The notes: a model not told the origin generated them from the letters alone. Positions 36,601 through 47,890 are shown, counted from the first letter of the stretch. The stretch is 64,000 nucleotides of DNA from Puccinia triticina (GCF_026914185.1 NC_070569.1:5704001-5768000), one strand, 5' to 3'. Numbers and translations are program-made.

Positions 36601-36803
36601 TCAAGAACAACACACTACTATCTCAAGGGATTGAAGAGAATCTTCAACGTTCCGGCGAGTTCGCGACTCCTGAATGGTCTACTTGTGTTGCATGTACTTT
36701 GATTGACCGCCAGCTGCAAAGGGATGGCATACCTCGGACATCGCAGTGCGAAGCCTGTTTTCGCCAGCATTGCTATGTGGAATCCTCCTCAACTACAACT
36801 TGA
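33656..36803 (+). CDS. PLB: lysophospholipase / phospholipase B, 18 exons
   Basis: Hydrolyses acyl ester bonds of (lyso)phospholipids, normally outside the plasma membrane. Exons: 33656-33901, 33983-34205, 34283-34380, 34449-34495, 34560-34584, 34664-34821, 34896-34928, 35004-35105, 35166-35212, 35275-35413, 35481-35610, 35678-35780, 35855-35892, 35964-35996, 36062-36101, 36164-36239, 36305-36461, 36537-36803; 1962 nt, 653 aa, all joins in frame. Family motifs are intact: YAPVWVDCP at the mature N-terminus, SGGGPRAA (catalytic Arg), GLSGGSW (nucleophile Ser, split across a junction) and DGGLGGENMP (catalytic Asp), with late CEACFRQHC cysteines. Residues about 31-60 form one strong hydrophobic helix that starts about 30 residues in, so it looks like a signal anchor more than a cleaved signal. 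No GPI tail is seen. The acceptor before exon 15 is the least certain. Confidence 0.94.
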
Positions 36804-37117
36804 GCTCTATCGTCACGCTCCAAGCACTTTCCAATTCTACCTCTTGTTATATATCTTGTTTGCACTTTTGGGCATGTAACATTTTGGGGTTGATCATTCT
36901 GTCTGGTTTATTCTCTTCTATATTTATTTTCTCCTCATCTTTAATCTCTATATCAACATCCAAAATTAGAAAACCGATGGAAAAGGTTGCTCTGCTGCAT
37001 TATTTGTATTATTCTCAAGTCTGTTATGTATGTACTTGATTGATGCAGGTCAGATTGTCAGATGGTCTATTTATGCGTGATTTTCAGCTCACTCGTTAAT
37101 AGAACATGAATCAATCA

Positions 37118-37259
37118 GTCATACATTTCTTGTTACATGGTTGTCTCCACAATTGACCTAGCATCAATACCTTATCAGTCTTATGTTTGTCATACATTTC
37201 TTGTTACATGGTTGTCTCCACAATTGACCTAGCATCAATACCTTATCAGTCTTATGTTT
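37118..37259. repeat. perfect 2 x 71-bp tandem duplication
   Basis: The unit beginning GTCATACATTTCTTGTTACA is repeated once without a visible mismatch (37118-37188, 37189-37259), about 315 bases downstream of the phospholipase stop codon. Confidence 0.9.
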
Positions 37260-37318
37260 GACTACATTCATGGACACAAATATGTAGATATGAATAGGTA
37301 TGTGTATACATGTTGCAA

Positions 37319-37690
37319 AATTGACTCCCAAACATTAATTTTCCGACTCCCAAACATTGCGGACGTCCAGAAGACCGGACTTCGGAGTCCGCACCGGGTC
37401 ACCAGGACCCAAACATGGTCCAGGCAATTTTGGAAAATTAATTCCGCTATCCAGAATGCGAGTTGAAAATTTAAATTCACAAAAAATGGCAAAAATGAAG
37501 AAAAATTTATATCTCTGCACTGCAGCAAGGGTGAAAAGCTTTTCTGCGCTGCAAAAAAGCGGCCTTTTCAGCGCAGCAAAGCGGTTCCCGCTTCTCTCCC
37601 ACCCCAGAAAGCGGCAGCGCAGCGGCCAGCCCGCTGCGTGTTTGGTTTTCCCAGGCAAAAAGCGGTAGCGTAGCCTAAAAAGCGCCGCTT
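37319..37690. mobile_element. remnant related to the GACTCCCAAA foldback family, plus AGCGGC-rich segment
   Basis: Two copies of GACTCCCAAACATT lie near 37,325 and 37,350, followed by GCGGACGTCC, matching the terminal motif of the foldback at 56045. No partner end is present. Bases 37,500-37,690 are packed with AGCGGC/GCCGCT and GCGCAGC motifs in both orientations, like 43,190-43,290 and 44,230-44,640. Confidence 0.5.
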
Positions 37691-38832
37691 CTGCTGAAAA
37701 AAAGTAATAGAATTCACAATACTAAGAGATTTATTTCTCATAAGGTACTGGTCTATCTGTCAAACACAGAGACAAGAGAAATAAGAAAAACAATGTTTTA
37801 CCTAAGAGCGGATTGGTGGCTGACTCTGGTAGAGCAATAACAGTATATGACAACGATGAAATGACTGCGAAGCAGCTGAAGTCGCGCAGTGGCGATGGGG
37901 AGAGTCCCTACATGTAGGGACTCGAGGTCGATATTTAGGGACGGCCGTAAATTTTCGACGCAAATAGCGCCCGCGGTGGGTTGGGTTGAGGTGGTAAATT
38001 CCTGAAAATCCCAACTAGGGCCCCGATTTAGGGCCCGCGGTGGAAATGCTCTTAAGAGGCAACTGCGCTCGGCGGCAGTGCTATGACTTCCAGGGAAGAA
38101 GCTTCTAGGAGAGAATTTCTCTTGCATGGACTCGGTAGGTGGAGCGCTTAACACTTGCCTATCCGAGCTGCGAGGCTTTGAGCGCTGCTGGTATCTGCAG
38201 ATTATGCATTCTGACAGTTAGCATCTATGTGCTATTATAAGGCACTACAGCGCAGGACTTACCTTCTTTTGAAGGGCTGAAGATCCTTTTGCTGAGGCTG
38301 GAACCTGATAGGTCTAGATGGGTGTTGGAGGTTGGTGTGCTGGATCAAGGATAAAAATCCTGTCAGCATTGCTATCCTAGCTATGGCTATCCCAGCTAAG
38401 GTTCCGATCCGGTGCCACGGAGCCGGATATCACCCATCCCGCACCCTGACCCTGGTCTAATCCGGAATCTGGCCAGATTTTAACGGATCTGAAAGCAAGG
38501 GGCATTTCCCAAAAAAAGTGCCAATTTGATTGGGTATGCCGGGGATTCCCTGGTAGAGTTCCCAATTCATGCGGGTTTGACGGGTATTCCCCGAGACAAG
38601 ACCCTATTTTTGGGTGTTTTTTGAGGTTTGCCCGCATAAATATTGCTTTTGGAGCGCTTTTCACTATCCGACCGGATTCCGGATCTCTCAAGCTCAATTG
38701 CAAACCCTGATCCGGCCTGCGGGGTTTCCAAATTTCTCTGGATTGGAACCTTAATGCCAGCTTTCCTACTTACCTTGAAGGTATTTGGGTCTGTTTGGGT
38801 TGCTTTGGCACTCCGTCTAATGTCAACGTGGC
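37691..38832. other. no gene seen
   Basis: Contains short palindromes (for example GTCCCTACATGTAGGGAC at about 37,904) and repeated CCGGAT-type motifs at 38,400-38,710. No open frame is convincing. Confidence 0.45.
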
Positions 38833-38835
38833 TAA

Positions 38836-39783
38836 GGGCCTGTACCATACAAAATCTGTTTTTCCCGTGCGAGGAAAAAAGCTTTCTTTTTTTCAATATT
38901 CAGTTTATCAAGAGGTAAAAACTTCCTGCACTGCTCTCCCGGCCCAAACTGTGTATGTACATACATAAATACATAACACATGGGTCTGCGGGGGATGGAA
39001 GGTCCTCAACACTAGACCAATACATTCATTGTGTATTGGTCCAAGATGAGAGGAGGTGGGCCCAAACCTCTCCCTTCCTCTCCAACCAATCTATGTAGTA
39101 ATTGTATTGGTTGGAGAGAAAGAATGAGGGAAATTTCTCCAACCAGTGCAATAGACCGGTCCGTCCAAGGGCAAAGGGGAGATGGATCCCATCAGACCAA
39201 TACAATGTATTGATCTGAGGGGAACACTCCCCTTCTTCCTCTTGGGCCAATTGTATATTGGGCAGAGAGGAAGAAGGGGAGGATTCCTCTTGGACTGATC
39301 CAATAGAGCGGTCCAAGAGGAAGGGGGAGAGAGCTACCCAATACATAGTATCAGTGGCAGAACCCTCTCTCTTCCTCTCCAACCAATCTAGTTGTATTGG
39401 TTGGAGAGGAAGGAGAGAATTCCTCCCAGACTGATAATATCAGTCTGGGAGGATAGACAGACCAAGGTTGGTCCGAGGTGAGAGATGGACCGATACATAT
39501 GTTGCATTGGTCCAAGATGAGAGATAGACCAATACAAATGTTGCATTGGCCAAGGAGAGAGGCCCTGGTGTCTTGGTTGGAGGGGGCTCAGCAGAAGGAA
39601 AACACATATGAGAAACAGGGTCAGACCTGTTTCTGGAAATTGATTGTTTTGAACAAAAAACAAGTTCTGGTTTCCCCCAAAAACAGGAGCTGTGGTACAC
39701 GTTTTTGAGGGGAAACTGTTTTCCGTGGGGAAGGCCGTTTTCCGGACTAAAAACAGCTTTTTGAGCCGCTATGGTACAGGCCC
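38836..39783. mobile_element. 948-bp TIR element, GGGCCTGTACCATA family, copy 2, with CCAATACA array
   Basis: Ends GGGCCTGTACCATA are inverted, with TAA at 38833-38835 and 39784-39786. The interior from about 39,010 to 39,560 has more than ten copies of CCAATACA or TGTATTGG in both orientations, with GGAAGGGGAGAG-type linkers. Ends and length match the copy at 29547, but the interior differs. Confidence 0.8.
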
Positions 39784-40639
39784 TAAGAGGAGAGGAACAG
39801 GGTTTCAGCTTTTGCTTACTCCTTCTGTCTGGGAGTCACATGCATATGCATGGACCTAGGGAATGCACGGACTTACCGCTCCCCCTTGCGGAGTTAGGGT
39901 TGCGCTAGAGAATCTGCTGTTGGACCCGCGGCAGGTACCCGGCACCCGTTGACAGGTACCTCTGGCACCCGCCCCGCACCCGCGCGCGGGTGCCGGGTGC
40001 GGGTACGGGTGCCTGTTTTTTGGGTAAAATGCTAACTTAACACAAGCCCCCCCCTGGGAGGCTCGCTGTGGCTGGCCGCGAAGCGGCCCCTCCCGCAGGG
40101 AGGGACTTGCGCGTAATATCAAAATTTTGGCTGGGAAAGAAATCACAAATGGCTGGAGGAAAAATATTAAGCCTCAGCCAGCCTCCCCCTCAGGTCCTGT
40201 GGACCTGCCCCAGAGCCCAAAGATACTTTTGGACCTCAGCTTTCATTTGGCGCTGGTCTCATCCCCTCAATTCGAACCATTCTCCCCCTACATTTTTTTG
40301 AAAATAACAAAATTCAAAAAAGGATAAACCAAGGATCCACAAACATTCATGCCTGGCGGATCCTGGATTCGCAAGATCACAATCTCTGAAGATCACTGCC
40401 AATACATCAGACATTCTGCTGGCAGATCCAATTGGCCTGTTAAGTACGACTGTGTTTCAAGTCCTTTATATGCGCCTGCTCACCTTTGAGCACTAACCAA
40501 ATCCGATTATCCTCAAACATGCACCCTATCCAAGCTCAAGAAAGCCCTCCAACAATCCCCATACATGTCTGAATCATAGACATCTGTGACAGAAAAAATT
40601 CCCATCGATTAATTCCAAAGAAATTTTTTTCAGCTTTCC

Positions 40640-41164
40640 TTACAAACGCGCACAAGTCTGTCGCTAACCGCCAAGGGAAATGGTCAGGGAAAGGACTGGC
40701 AACAACGATTGAACTTCTCCTGGACCTTATATCACATGTGAAAGTTGCATTCCATCCAAAAAGAAAGTGGTGCAACAGTATTTACTCAATCACATAAGAA
40801 CATTATAGATGCAAAATCTTTGAATGTAGTTATGCAAATGGCGCGAAAATACGACATTTTTGATCAAGAAGGCCAAGAGAAGAAGCAAAAGGCAAAAGAT
40901 TCTACTAGTAATGAAAACCAAGCAGATGAGATGCAGGTTGATGGAGAAGCGACCGATACCGGAGATACAAGCCATCCTAGCGCAATAGATGAAGCAGATA
41001 AACCGGCGAATAATGAGCAACCTGCTGTATCGAGATCTCAACGAACGACTCCGATCAAAGTGGCGGACTTGTTTGTTGAAGGATTCATGAAGCTCCAAAA
41101 GGAATACAAGGCCGATCCACTCTTAACACGATTCAAACTACACATGCCTATCAATATCAGCTGA
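40640..41164 (+). pseudogene. captured gene fragment, unknown helical/low-complexity protein
   Basis: One frame reads ANRQGKWSGKGLATTIELLL and on to HVKVAFHPKRK (about 40,640-40,765). A second frame is open from 40,745 to 41,164, with DEMQVDGEATDTGD and KVADLFVEGFMKLQKEYKAD. The two are not joined by an obvious intron. Protein-like composition but no start in context and no family recognised; it lies inside the Pack-TIR element. Confidence 0.45.
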
Positions 41165-41221
41165 AGACCTTGATGTAGATCACGATGTGGAAGAGCTAGC
41201 AAACCCACCAACTTACGAGGT

Positions 41222-42148
41222 TTAAGAACTGTTTGGTAAGCCGTACTCAGCTTTTACTTCCTCCATGATCCGACGCTGACTTGCCTTTCGGAAATCATCG
41301 GCCGCTTGCCTGGCTAGCTTCTGTGCTTGGTTTTTGGCACGGATTCGCTTCTTGGCTTCTTGTTCCAACCTTTTTTCCTCGGCCTCTTTGGGAGTACATC
41401 GTTTTTGTGTGATGACCGGGGTTGGCTTGTCATTGGTTGGTCGAGTGATAATGACATTTTTCACAACGCTAGTTCCTACACTTCGTACTCTTTCCGATTG
41501 ATTTTGATTTCCGCGACTATCCAAGAAGCAATTGATAGAATGCATTAATACATTGATCTGTCCATCAAAAGCCTCTCCTCCAATGACATCTTTCAGCTTT
41601 TCATTGTCGACTATCTTGTTAACATTCTTTACAATTGCCTCGGCATCGTTTTCTCAAAAGAATCTTCTGGCTACAACAGTCCCGCCCGTCCCCACAGCCG
41701 ACTCAATAAATTTGTAGCAGTCTTGCTTGAGAACTCCCTTGAGTGCCACCATCTCGGGCTTGGTTAGTTTGACAGGTACAGCTCGGGTTTTCTTAGCGTC
41801 GGTGTTGTTTGTTTTGGTCACAGATGTCGTTAGTTGTGTCATTGGGACCGAGTTCAATACATAGTCCGTGAAGTTCGATTGGTTGAGGTGTTTGAGGTTG
41901 TTTGTTAAAAGCTCTCCTACTTTTTTCATGCAGTTGGAACACATGCAGAGCGGAAAGTTCATTCTCTTTTCACGTTCAACCTCTTCTATGTACGACCGAT
42001 CATTAAAACAAAGAGGAATGTGCCCGATACTGTCAAGAAAACATCCCTCAGTCATTAATACAGCACGAGCAAGCATAAGGATCTCATGACACAACAGCGA
42101 AGTGTGCAAATTTTCACCTTTATGTTTCTGTGCTGGTTTATCCTGCAA
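41222..42148 (-). pseudogene. captured C-terminal gene fragment with CMCSNC motif and in-frame stop
   Basis: A single minus frame runs from about 42,148 to 41,222 apart from one TGA at 41654-41656. It contains the cysteine motif FPLCMCSNCMKKVGELL, a predicted helical middle and a strongly basic, coiled-coil-like tail (KEAEEKRLEQEAKKRIRAKN) ending EYGLPNSS. I recall similar tails in rust-expanded helicase-like proteins, but cannot verify it. No helicase domain is present, so this would be only a C-terminal piece. Confidence 0.5.
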
Positions 42149-42433
42149 GCTGCAATCATCTAGAAAATGATGATTTTCAAACGTGCAAATCCATCTGAAA
42201 ATTTGAAGATGGATTGTCAGAGCAATGAGATATCTTCACGGATTCCTTCGACCTCAAAACGGATTCCTTGAATCAGTTTTGAAACTTTTTGCTCAAAACT
42301 TTGGGTGAGGGTGCGCATCAGCACTGCCAATAAATCTGTCTATTCAGTTTTTTTTGTACATATTTTGCTGATTTTTAAATAATTTTTTAGTGATTTTGTG
42401 GTTGAATATCCTTCCTTTCCCAGCCAGACTTCA

Positions 42434-43000
42434 GACATTAGGCGTAAGCCTCTCCTGCGGAGAGCCCTCCGGGCGGGGTCCCCCGGACCCTCCGTTCGAG
42501 AGGCTTAGTTAAGCTAGGGTAAAACGGGTGCGGCACCCGGGTACCTGCCCAGGTACCGCCCCAGCTCCCCCGGATGCGGCGGAGTTTGGGTCGTCCAGAC
42601 GAAGAGGCTACAGCATAGCCTCGTCGTTCGGGAGGAAATCCTTCCGGGAGACGAGGCTGTTGTAGCCTCGTCGTCTGGGAGGAATCCCTTCCGGGAGACG
42701 AGGCTGCTGTAGCCTCGTCGTCCGGGAGGGATCCCTTCAGTGAGACGAGGCCGTTGTAGCCTCGTCGTCCGGATCCCTTGCGGAGGACGAGGCTACAACA
42801 GCCTCGTCTCCCGGAAGGGATCCCTTGCGGACGAGGAGGCTGTATCTCGTAGTCCGCAAGTGAACCCTTGCGGACGACAAGATACAGCCTCGTCGTCCGC
42901 AAGGGATCACTTGCGAGCGACGAGGCTGTTGTAGCCTCGTCGTCCGCGGATCCCTTGCGGACGACAAGACTACAACAGCCTCTTCTCCCGGAAGGGATCC
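42434..43000. repeat. palindromic minisatellite array D
   Basis: GACGAGGCTGTTGTAGCCTCGTC palindromic cores, about nine, alternate with GGGATCCCTT-type linkers (42,590-42,995). The left edge (42,434-42,510) is a separate strong GC hairpin around CCCTCCGGGCGGGGTCC. Confidence 0.85.
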
Positions 43001-43156
43001 TTTCCGGCGGCACCCGCCGGTACACCGCCGGTACACCCGCGGCACCCGCCGGCAGGTGCCGGGTACGGGTGCGGGTGCCTATTTTTCAGGTAAAACGGGT
43101 GCGGCACCCGGGTGCCGCTGGCACCCGGGTCCAACGGCAGATTCTCTAGGTTGCGC

Positions 43157-44230
43157 TCCTTGCGCTTCCTTTGATCTGGGGCAGGCCCTGAGTCTTGACA
43201 AAAAGTGCAGCAAAGCGCTAGCGGCGCTTTTCCCTGCTTCCCCGCTGTAGAAAGCGCAGCGCTGCTGGTGCAGCAATAGATGGCATACCAGTCAATCGTG
43301 ATTGATTTCTAAATTCTGTCTTCCTCAGCCAACTTTGGTCAATCTTGTATCAATCCCGCAGCAAAGACCTCACCGCCACTGTCTAAGCTGTACTTACATA
43401 AACTTGTATCAGTTACCTGGGAAGAACCTCTCTGGTGACCTGTTAAGGCATGTGCTCTTAGATTTCAGGAAGGGAATTCACTTGGGCAACTGGTAATGTA
43501 TAGCTTTTGCGGATCAGTCCACCCGTTCAACGGCATCTCTCATTGGCCAGCTGGTACATCTTTTATTTATCACCTCTCCATGAGCTAGGGATTTTTCCCA
43601 GTTGCTGTTGCAGCTTTTTGTGATCGGTGTAAGGTAACCAGTTGGCCCCCGGGGGAGTGGCGTACATCAACTTCCTCCGGCCCCGGGACACACATCTAGC
43701 AAACTGTGCCAATTACCAAGTCTATGCACCAAGGCCCAATACAGCCAGAACAAGCTCATTGGGAGAATTCCTCAATAGAGAGTATGTGCATGGGTCCCCT
43801 CTCTTTGCCACTGAGGAGGATCCTTCTATGGCTGAGGCAAGGTATCCGGCAGCGTCAACAGCAGGGGCTTCCCATATCACTTTCACATTATTTTTTTTCT
43901 CTGTGCCACTCTGTGATGATTAGGGATGTTTCTACGCAATGCAGATTGCAGCTGTGCTACAGATGAGACCCCACAACTGCATATCCTGTGAGCTGCCTCC
44001 CCTCAGAGATAAATGGATCATCCAATTAGCTCCCAGTAGTGACGGCCAACCCACTCTGTGATGCAGGCACCCAGAATTTTGTGCCAGCTACCAGTACCAT
44101 CATGTGTAGGCAATCTGTTTTCCCTGCCTCTGTCTCCTTTCATGACCCCCAACCTCCCCCTAAACTATGCCCAAATTTCATTTATCTATGTTTTATTCCC
44201 CCCCTGCCCGCAATAAATGTCCACTTTTCT
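43157..44230. other. no gene seen
   Basis: Unremarkable sequence with a short AGCGC-rich palindromic patch at 43,190-43,290. Open frames near 43,650-43,960 lack homology. Confidence 0.45.
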
Positions 44231-44280
44231 CTGCCTTTTCAGCGGCCACCGTTGCTCAAGAAGCGGGAAAGTCCCGCTTC

Positions 44281-44392
44281 CACTGTGAAAAAAACTCAAG
44301 AAACTTCTGTCAGTTGAGATGCAATATTACAAAGGCACCTTTGTAATATTGCATGTCAACTGGCAGCAGTTTCTTGAGTTTTTTTCACAGTG
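44281..44392. mobile_element. hairpin MITE, copy 2
   Basis: Inverted ends CACTGTGAAAAAAACTCAAG with a central ATTACAAAGG hairpin. It shares ends and core with the copy at 26786 but lacks the extra half-repeat. It interrupts a block of AGCGGG/CCCGCT motifs (44,230-44,640). Confidence 0.75.
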
Positions 44393-44973
44393 TTTGCTGC
44401 CCGCTTTTGCAGCGGGATCCCGCTTCACTTTGCTTCAAAAAAGCAGAAACCCGCTTCTTGACCGCTACTAGTAGCCGCTGCCAATGTGGAAAAAAATGGC
44501 CTCCCTTGAAAAAGAGGCAGCGGCAGCAAAAATCTGCTGTTCAAAAGCGCAGAGGAGCTTGCCCAATTCCGCTGCGCTGCCGCTACCCGCAGCAAAGCGG
44601 TTTTACCCTTGACTGCAGCACCCAAACCCCCCCAAAGTGTTGCAGCATGCAAAACCTTTGAAGGGAACATGGTGAGCTGGCAGCATTAGGTCACCTCAGG
44701 AAAGCCACGTGCTACTGTGGCTCTAATTTGGTGGATTTCCTACTAAGGAAAATTCCCAAAACCTTAGCTATGGTGCCCAAAAATTTCCCAGAACTGAGTT
44801 AAATAACCTTTATAAGAATGGTTAGCTTCTTGGAAGTACCCCACAAACAGAAGTGAGTTTTGAGGGGGTGGCGGCTTTTAGTCATATCTCCTACTAAGGT
44901 ACTTATTATTGGGCATATTCATAACTTTTTTTTCCCATGCACCCCATGCATATAAATTTGATTGTACAGAGAA

Positions 44974-45477
44974 TTATTCATAAACTGAACTCCTTGAAGT
45001 TTTTGGCCATATTATGTCATCAGAACATGTAAACCAGCGGTAAAAATTGGCAAAGCCAACAAACCTTTGTAGTTCTGTCACACTGGTTGGGGCCGGCCAC
45101 TCCAATACAGCCTTGACTTTCGCCGGGTCCATCCGCACTTGGTTACACAATATCAGAATACCCAGGTATTCAACTTTGCCTTTTGAGAATTTGCATTTTT
45201 CTGGCTTGAGCCAAAGCTGGTGTTTACTGAGTGTTTCAAGTACCTCACACACCACCTCTTTGTGGTTGGTCCCGCTTTGCGTATAGATCATGATATTGTC
45301 CAGATAGGTCACCGTGTCTTTTCCAATTCTGCCAACCAGGATGTTTTTTATGAAGAATTGAAAAGATCCTGGTGCCCCAATGGGCCCAAATAGCATTGTC
45401 AGCGGTGCAAACTGTCCGGCTTGGCATACAAAAGCTAGCTTCTCTTTGTCTCCCTCCGGTACCCTGAAGTTCCTGTA
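44974..45477 (-). pseudogene. Ty3/gypsy RT fragment 3 (motif B-C region)
   Basis: The frame reads AGQFAPLTMLFGPIGAPGSF (motif B), then YLDNIMIY (motif C), KHQLWLKPEKCKF and LGILILCNQVRMDPAKVKAV, classic Ty3/gypsy RT. The second Asp of YLDD is Asn. It continues fragment 2 directly once the TA-flanked element 45478-46897 is removed. RNase H and integrase are not seen to the left. Confidence 0.88.
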
Positions 45478-46897
45478 CACCACGGCTGCAAGAAAAGTTT
45501 CTTGCTACCGTTCCCAAACGTTTCAGGTTTGAAAACGGTTCCTGGGAAAGTTTCCGGTTAAGATATGGTTTCCATAAACGTTTCAGGTTAGATTACGGTC
45601 TTGTGAAACATTTCCAGTTGGCAACCGGTTCCCGGAAACGTTTCAGGTTTAGATTCAGTTCCCAATAACGTTTGCGGTTTTGAATTGGTTCGCGCAAACG
45701 TTCAAGGTTTGAGGATGGTTTTTGCAAACGTTATGAGTTACTTTTTGTTTGTTACAGCATTATCTTGGGGTGAAAGTTAAGATGTGGTTTTTTTAATCAA
45801 ATTAGTTCAGGCAAAGATTATGTGCAACCGAGATAGTTTGAATTCCCACTTCAAGCGGTTTGAAAAACAAAAATGACAACCAAGAAGGTTTCAAGGAAGA
45901 AATCAACAACCGTGAACGTTTTCACGTCCTGATAACATTTTTCAAAACGTTTATCATAACTTTTTGCAAGCCAGAGTCAGTTTGCAAAACCAATCTGGAG
46001 GGTTGTTTTTCCACCTGAAAGGTTGAGAAAACCCAATCCTCCAAAAAAAAAAAAAAGTCAAAATTGACTTTGGGAAAAAAAAGCTCCAAAATCCAATGGT
46101 ACAGAGGATATATAGCATCAACAGCTCTCCTCAGATATTGGCTGGTGGCTTGTGCTGTAAGCAGCCACCGGAGGGCAGTGGGATCGAGTTGATCGTCAGT
46201 TCAATCCGTGCCTGAGTACATCTTTTGCTGCTCCGACAGCCGCTGGAGAGTCGGTTGGCACTGCTACCTCAGCGGTATTCACAAATGTTTTCCATAACGT
46301 ATGGCGGTTTTTGCAAACGTTTTGGTGGTTCTCAATGATGAGCTAGACAAGGGCTGAGAGCAGCGGGCACGAGGCGATGGTGAGATGGTGTGGAAGGATC
46401 AGTTCATTTCACATCAGACAACTGGAGAACAAGGGAAAGAAATGAAGAAAGAAGAGACAAGGAAAAAGACAAGAAACACTATACCTGAGAGCAGCGGGCA
46501 CGAGGCGATGGTGAGATGGTGTGGAAGGATGAGGAAAGAGTCCTTCCACGCCCGCTGTCTCAGATGAACTACCTACAACATGTGACATCTGAGTGAAATG
46601 GAAGAGAAATGTATGTAGCACACGGAAACAGAGAACAGAAGATGAAAACAACGTGTACAATCTTAACACTCAAAAACATTTCTGTTAACGGAATAAGTTT
46701 TTAGAACCACCTCACAACCTATTTAGTTTTCATTCCGTTCCCACAATGGAATGCCAACATTATTTTGAGCGTTTGGCCGAACTTCTCAAACTGGTTTCCG
46801 TGGGGGCTTCGCCCCGACGTATCCTTCCAATTGTATTGTGAACATTTCAAATACCACTTTGCAACCGCTTTGAAACGTTCGGTTGCAGCCGTGGTGT
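45478..46897. mobile_element. 1.42-kb TIR element with TA duplication inside gypsy RT, holding array H
   Basis: Perfect 14-bp inverted ends CACCACGGCTGCAA are flanked by TA (45476-45477, 46898-46899), as for Tc1/mariner-like elements. Removal with one TA rejoins the gypsy RT frame at Asn-Ala-Tyr/Arg-Asn. About six units of a 37-38-bp repeat built on AAACGTTTCAGGTT lie at 45,509-45,740. A 45-bp segment starting GAGCAGCGGGCACGAGGCGA is directly repeated at about 46,356 and 46,489. No transposase. Confidence 0.85.
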
Positions 46898-46899
46898 AG

Positions 46900-47021
46900 G
46901 CATTCCTCAGGTCAAGCTTTGTGAACCTGTTGGCGTTAAGTAGGCTGGCAACTAGTTCCATTGTCAGCGGGAGCGGGTACTTGTTTTTTACCGTGAGGGC
47001 TTTCAGCTTGCGGTGTGGTAA
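46900..47021 (-). pseudogene. Ty3/gypsy RT fragment 2
   Basis: It reads RKLKALTVKNKYPLPLTMEL and FTKLDLRNAY (motif A with its Asp). It lies between fragments 1 and 3 of the same element, separated from fragment 1 by about 870 bases of non-RT sequence. Confidence 0.85.
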
Positions 47022-47890
47022 GCCAATCCTGAATATGGCACCAAAATCAAAGGCTTTTTTCCTCACTATCAAACACTCTGGACTACTCAAGGCCCCACCT
47101 CCCTCAAGAATCAATGCCAGGATGATTCATACCCAACAACAGGCCCCCCATTCTATCTACACCCTTTTTCCCACCTTCTGGATACCCACATACACCAACT
47201 AAATACTCCTCAGGCTCCCAGCTAGGCAAAAGCGGGAGAAAGTCACCCATCAGACAGAGCAAGACTATTAGGAAAGACCCTGGATATTCATCATCTTTTC
47301 CTCCCTTCCCAATCCAGTATAACAACCCCATTTTGGAATTAGCCACACATGTAATAACCATAGAGATCCCATCTTGGTTACCCCTTGTCCCCTTTGGAAT
47401 CAGCCCTTCCCTTTTCAGCCTCTCATATGATATGTAATCTCTTTCTTCTGATGTTTCATTATCTCTCCACATTCCAGCCTCTTTCCAGAACTTTCCATCC
47501 CCATGGCATTTTCAGCCTCAGCCCCTTGATTGATATTTTTCACTGTTTCATCTTTTCTTCCAAGCACAACTCAGCCCCAAAATATTTTGTATATAGTCTG
47601 CCCTCTTTGGCCCTATCTTTTGTTCCCCATCAGATCTTGTCCCAGAAATTCAGATCAATGGTCACCCTTCATTAGCCTTGTTTATGCCAATAAATCAGAT
47701 TGCACAAACTTGATATCCCTGAAATCTTATTAGATTGAGCAGAAATTAGTATCATTGACACATACCTCTAGAAATCTCCAAGCCACATTTTTCTTCAAGA
47801 GTCCATACTCTTGTTCTTGTCCTTACTCATTCTAGTCCCAGAGAGGCAGCCAATTAAAGCACCTATCCCTCTCAAGCTCTATTCTTCCCT
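47022..47890. mobile_element. unclassified insertion between gypsy RT fragments
   Basis: The RT frame stops at FNY near 47,891 and resumes at RKL near 47,021, so about 870 bases were inserted. No convincing TIR or TSD. A minus frame at 47,104-47,472 is open for 122 codons without recognisable homology. Confidence 0.5.

Larger units (their letters stand above)
39906..43148. mobile_element. hAT-like Pack-TIR element carrying gene fragments and array D
   Basis: The 8-bp duplication GGTTGCGC lies at 39898-39905 and 43149-43156. The ends TAGAGAATCTGC continue as inverted (C/T)GTTGGACCCG, then GGGTACCCG/GGTGCCGGG-rich subterminal repeats at both ends. The 3.24-kb interior holds two host-gene fragments in opposite orientation and palindromic array D near the right end. 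No transposase. Confidence 0.8.

Noticed and set aside
37795..38055. A further TIR element (TAAGAGC... / ...GCTCTTA)
   Set aside because: Only about 7 terminal bases match and the flanking triplets differ.
46140..46225. tRNA-like A- and B-box motifs
   Set aside because: GTTCAATCC and TGGCTTGTGCTG are loosely spaced, but no cloverleaf or acceptor stem could be folded by eye.
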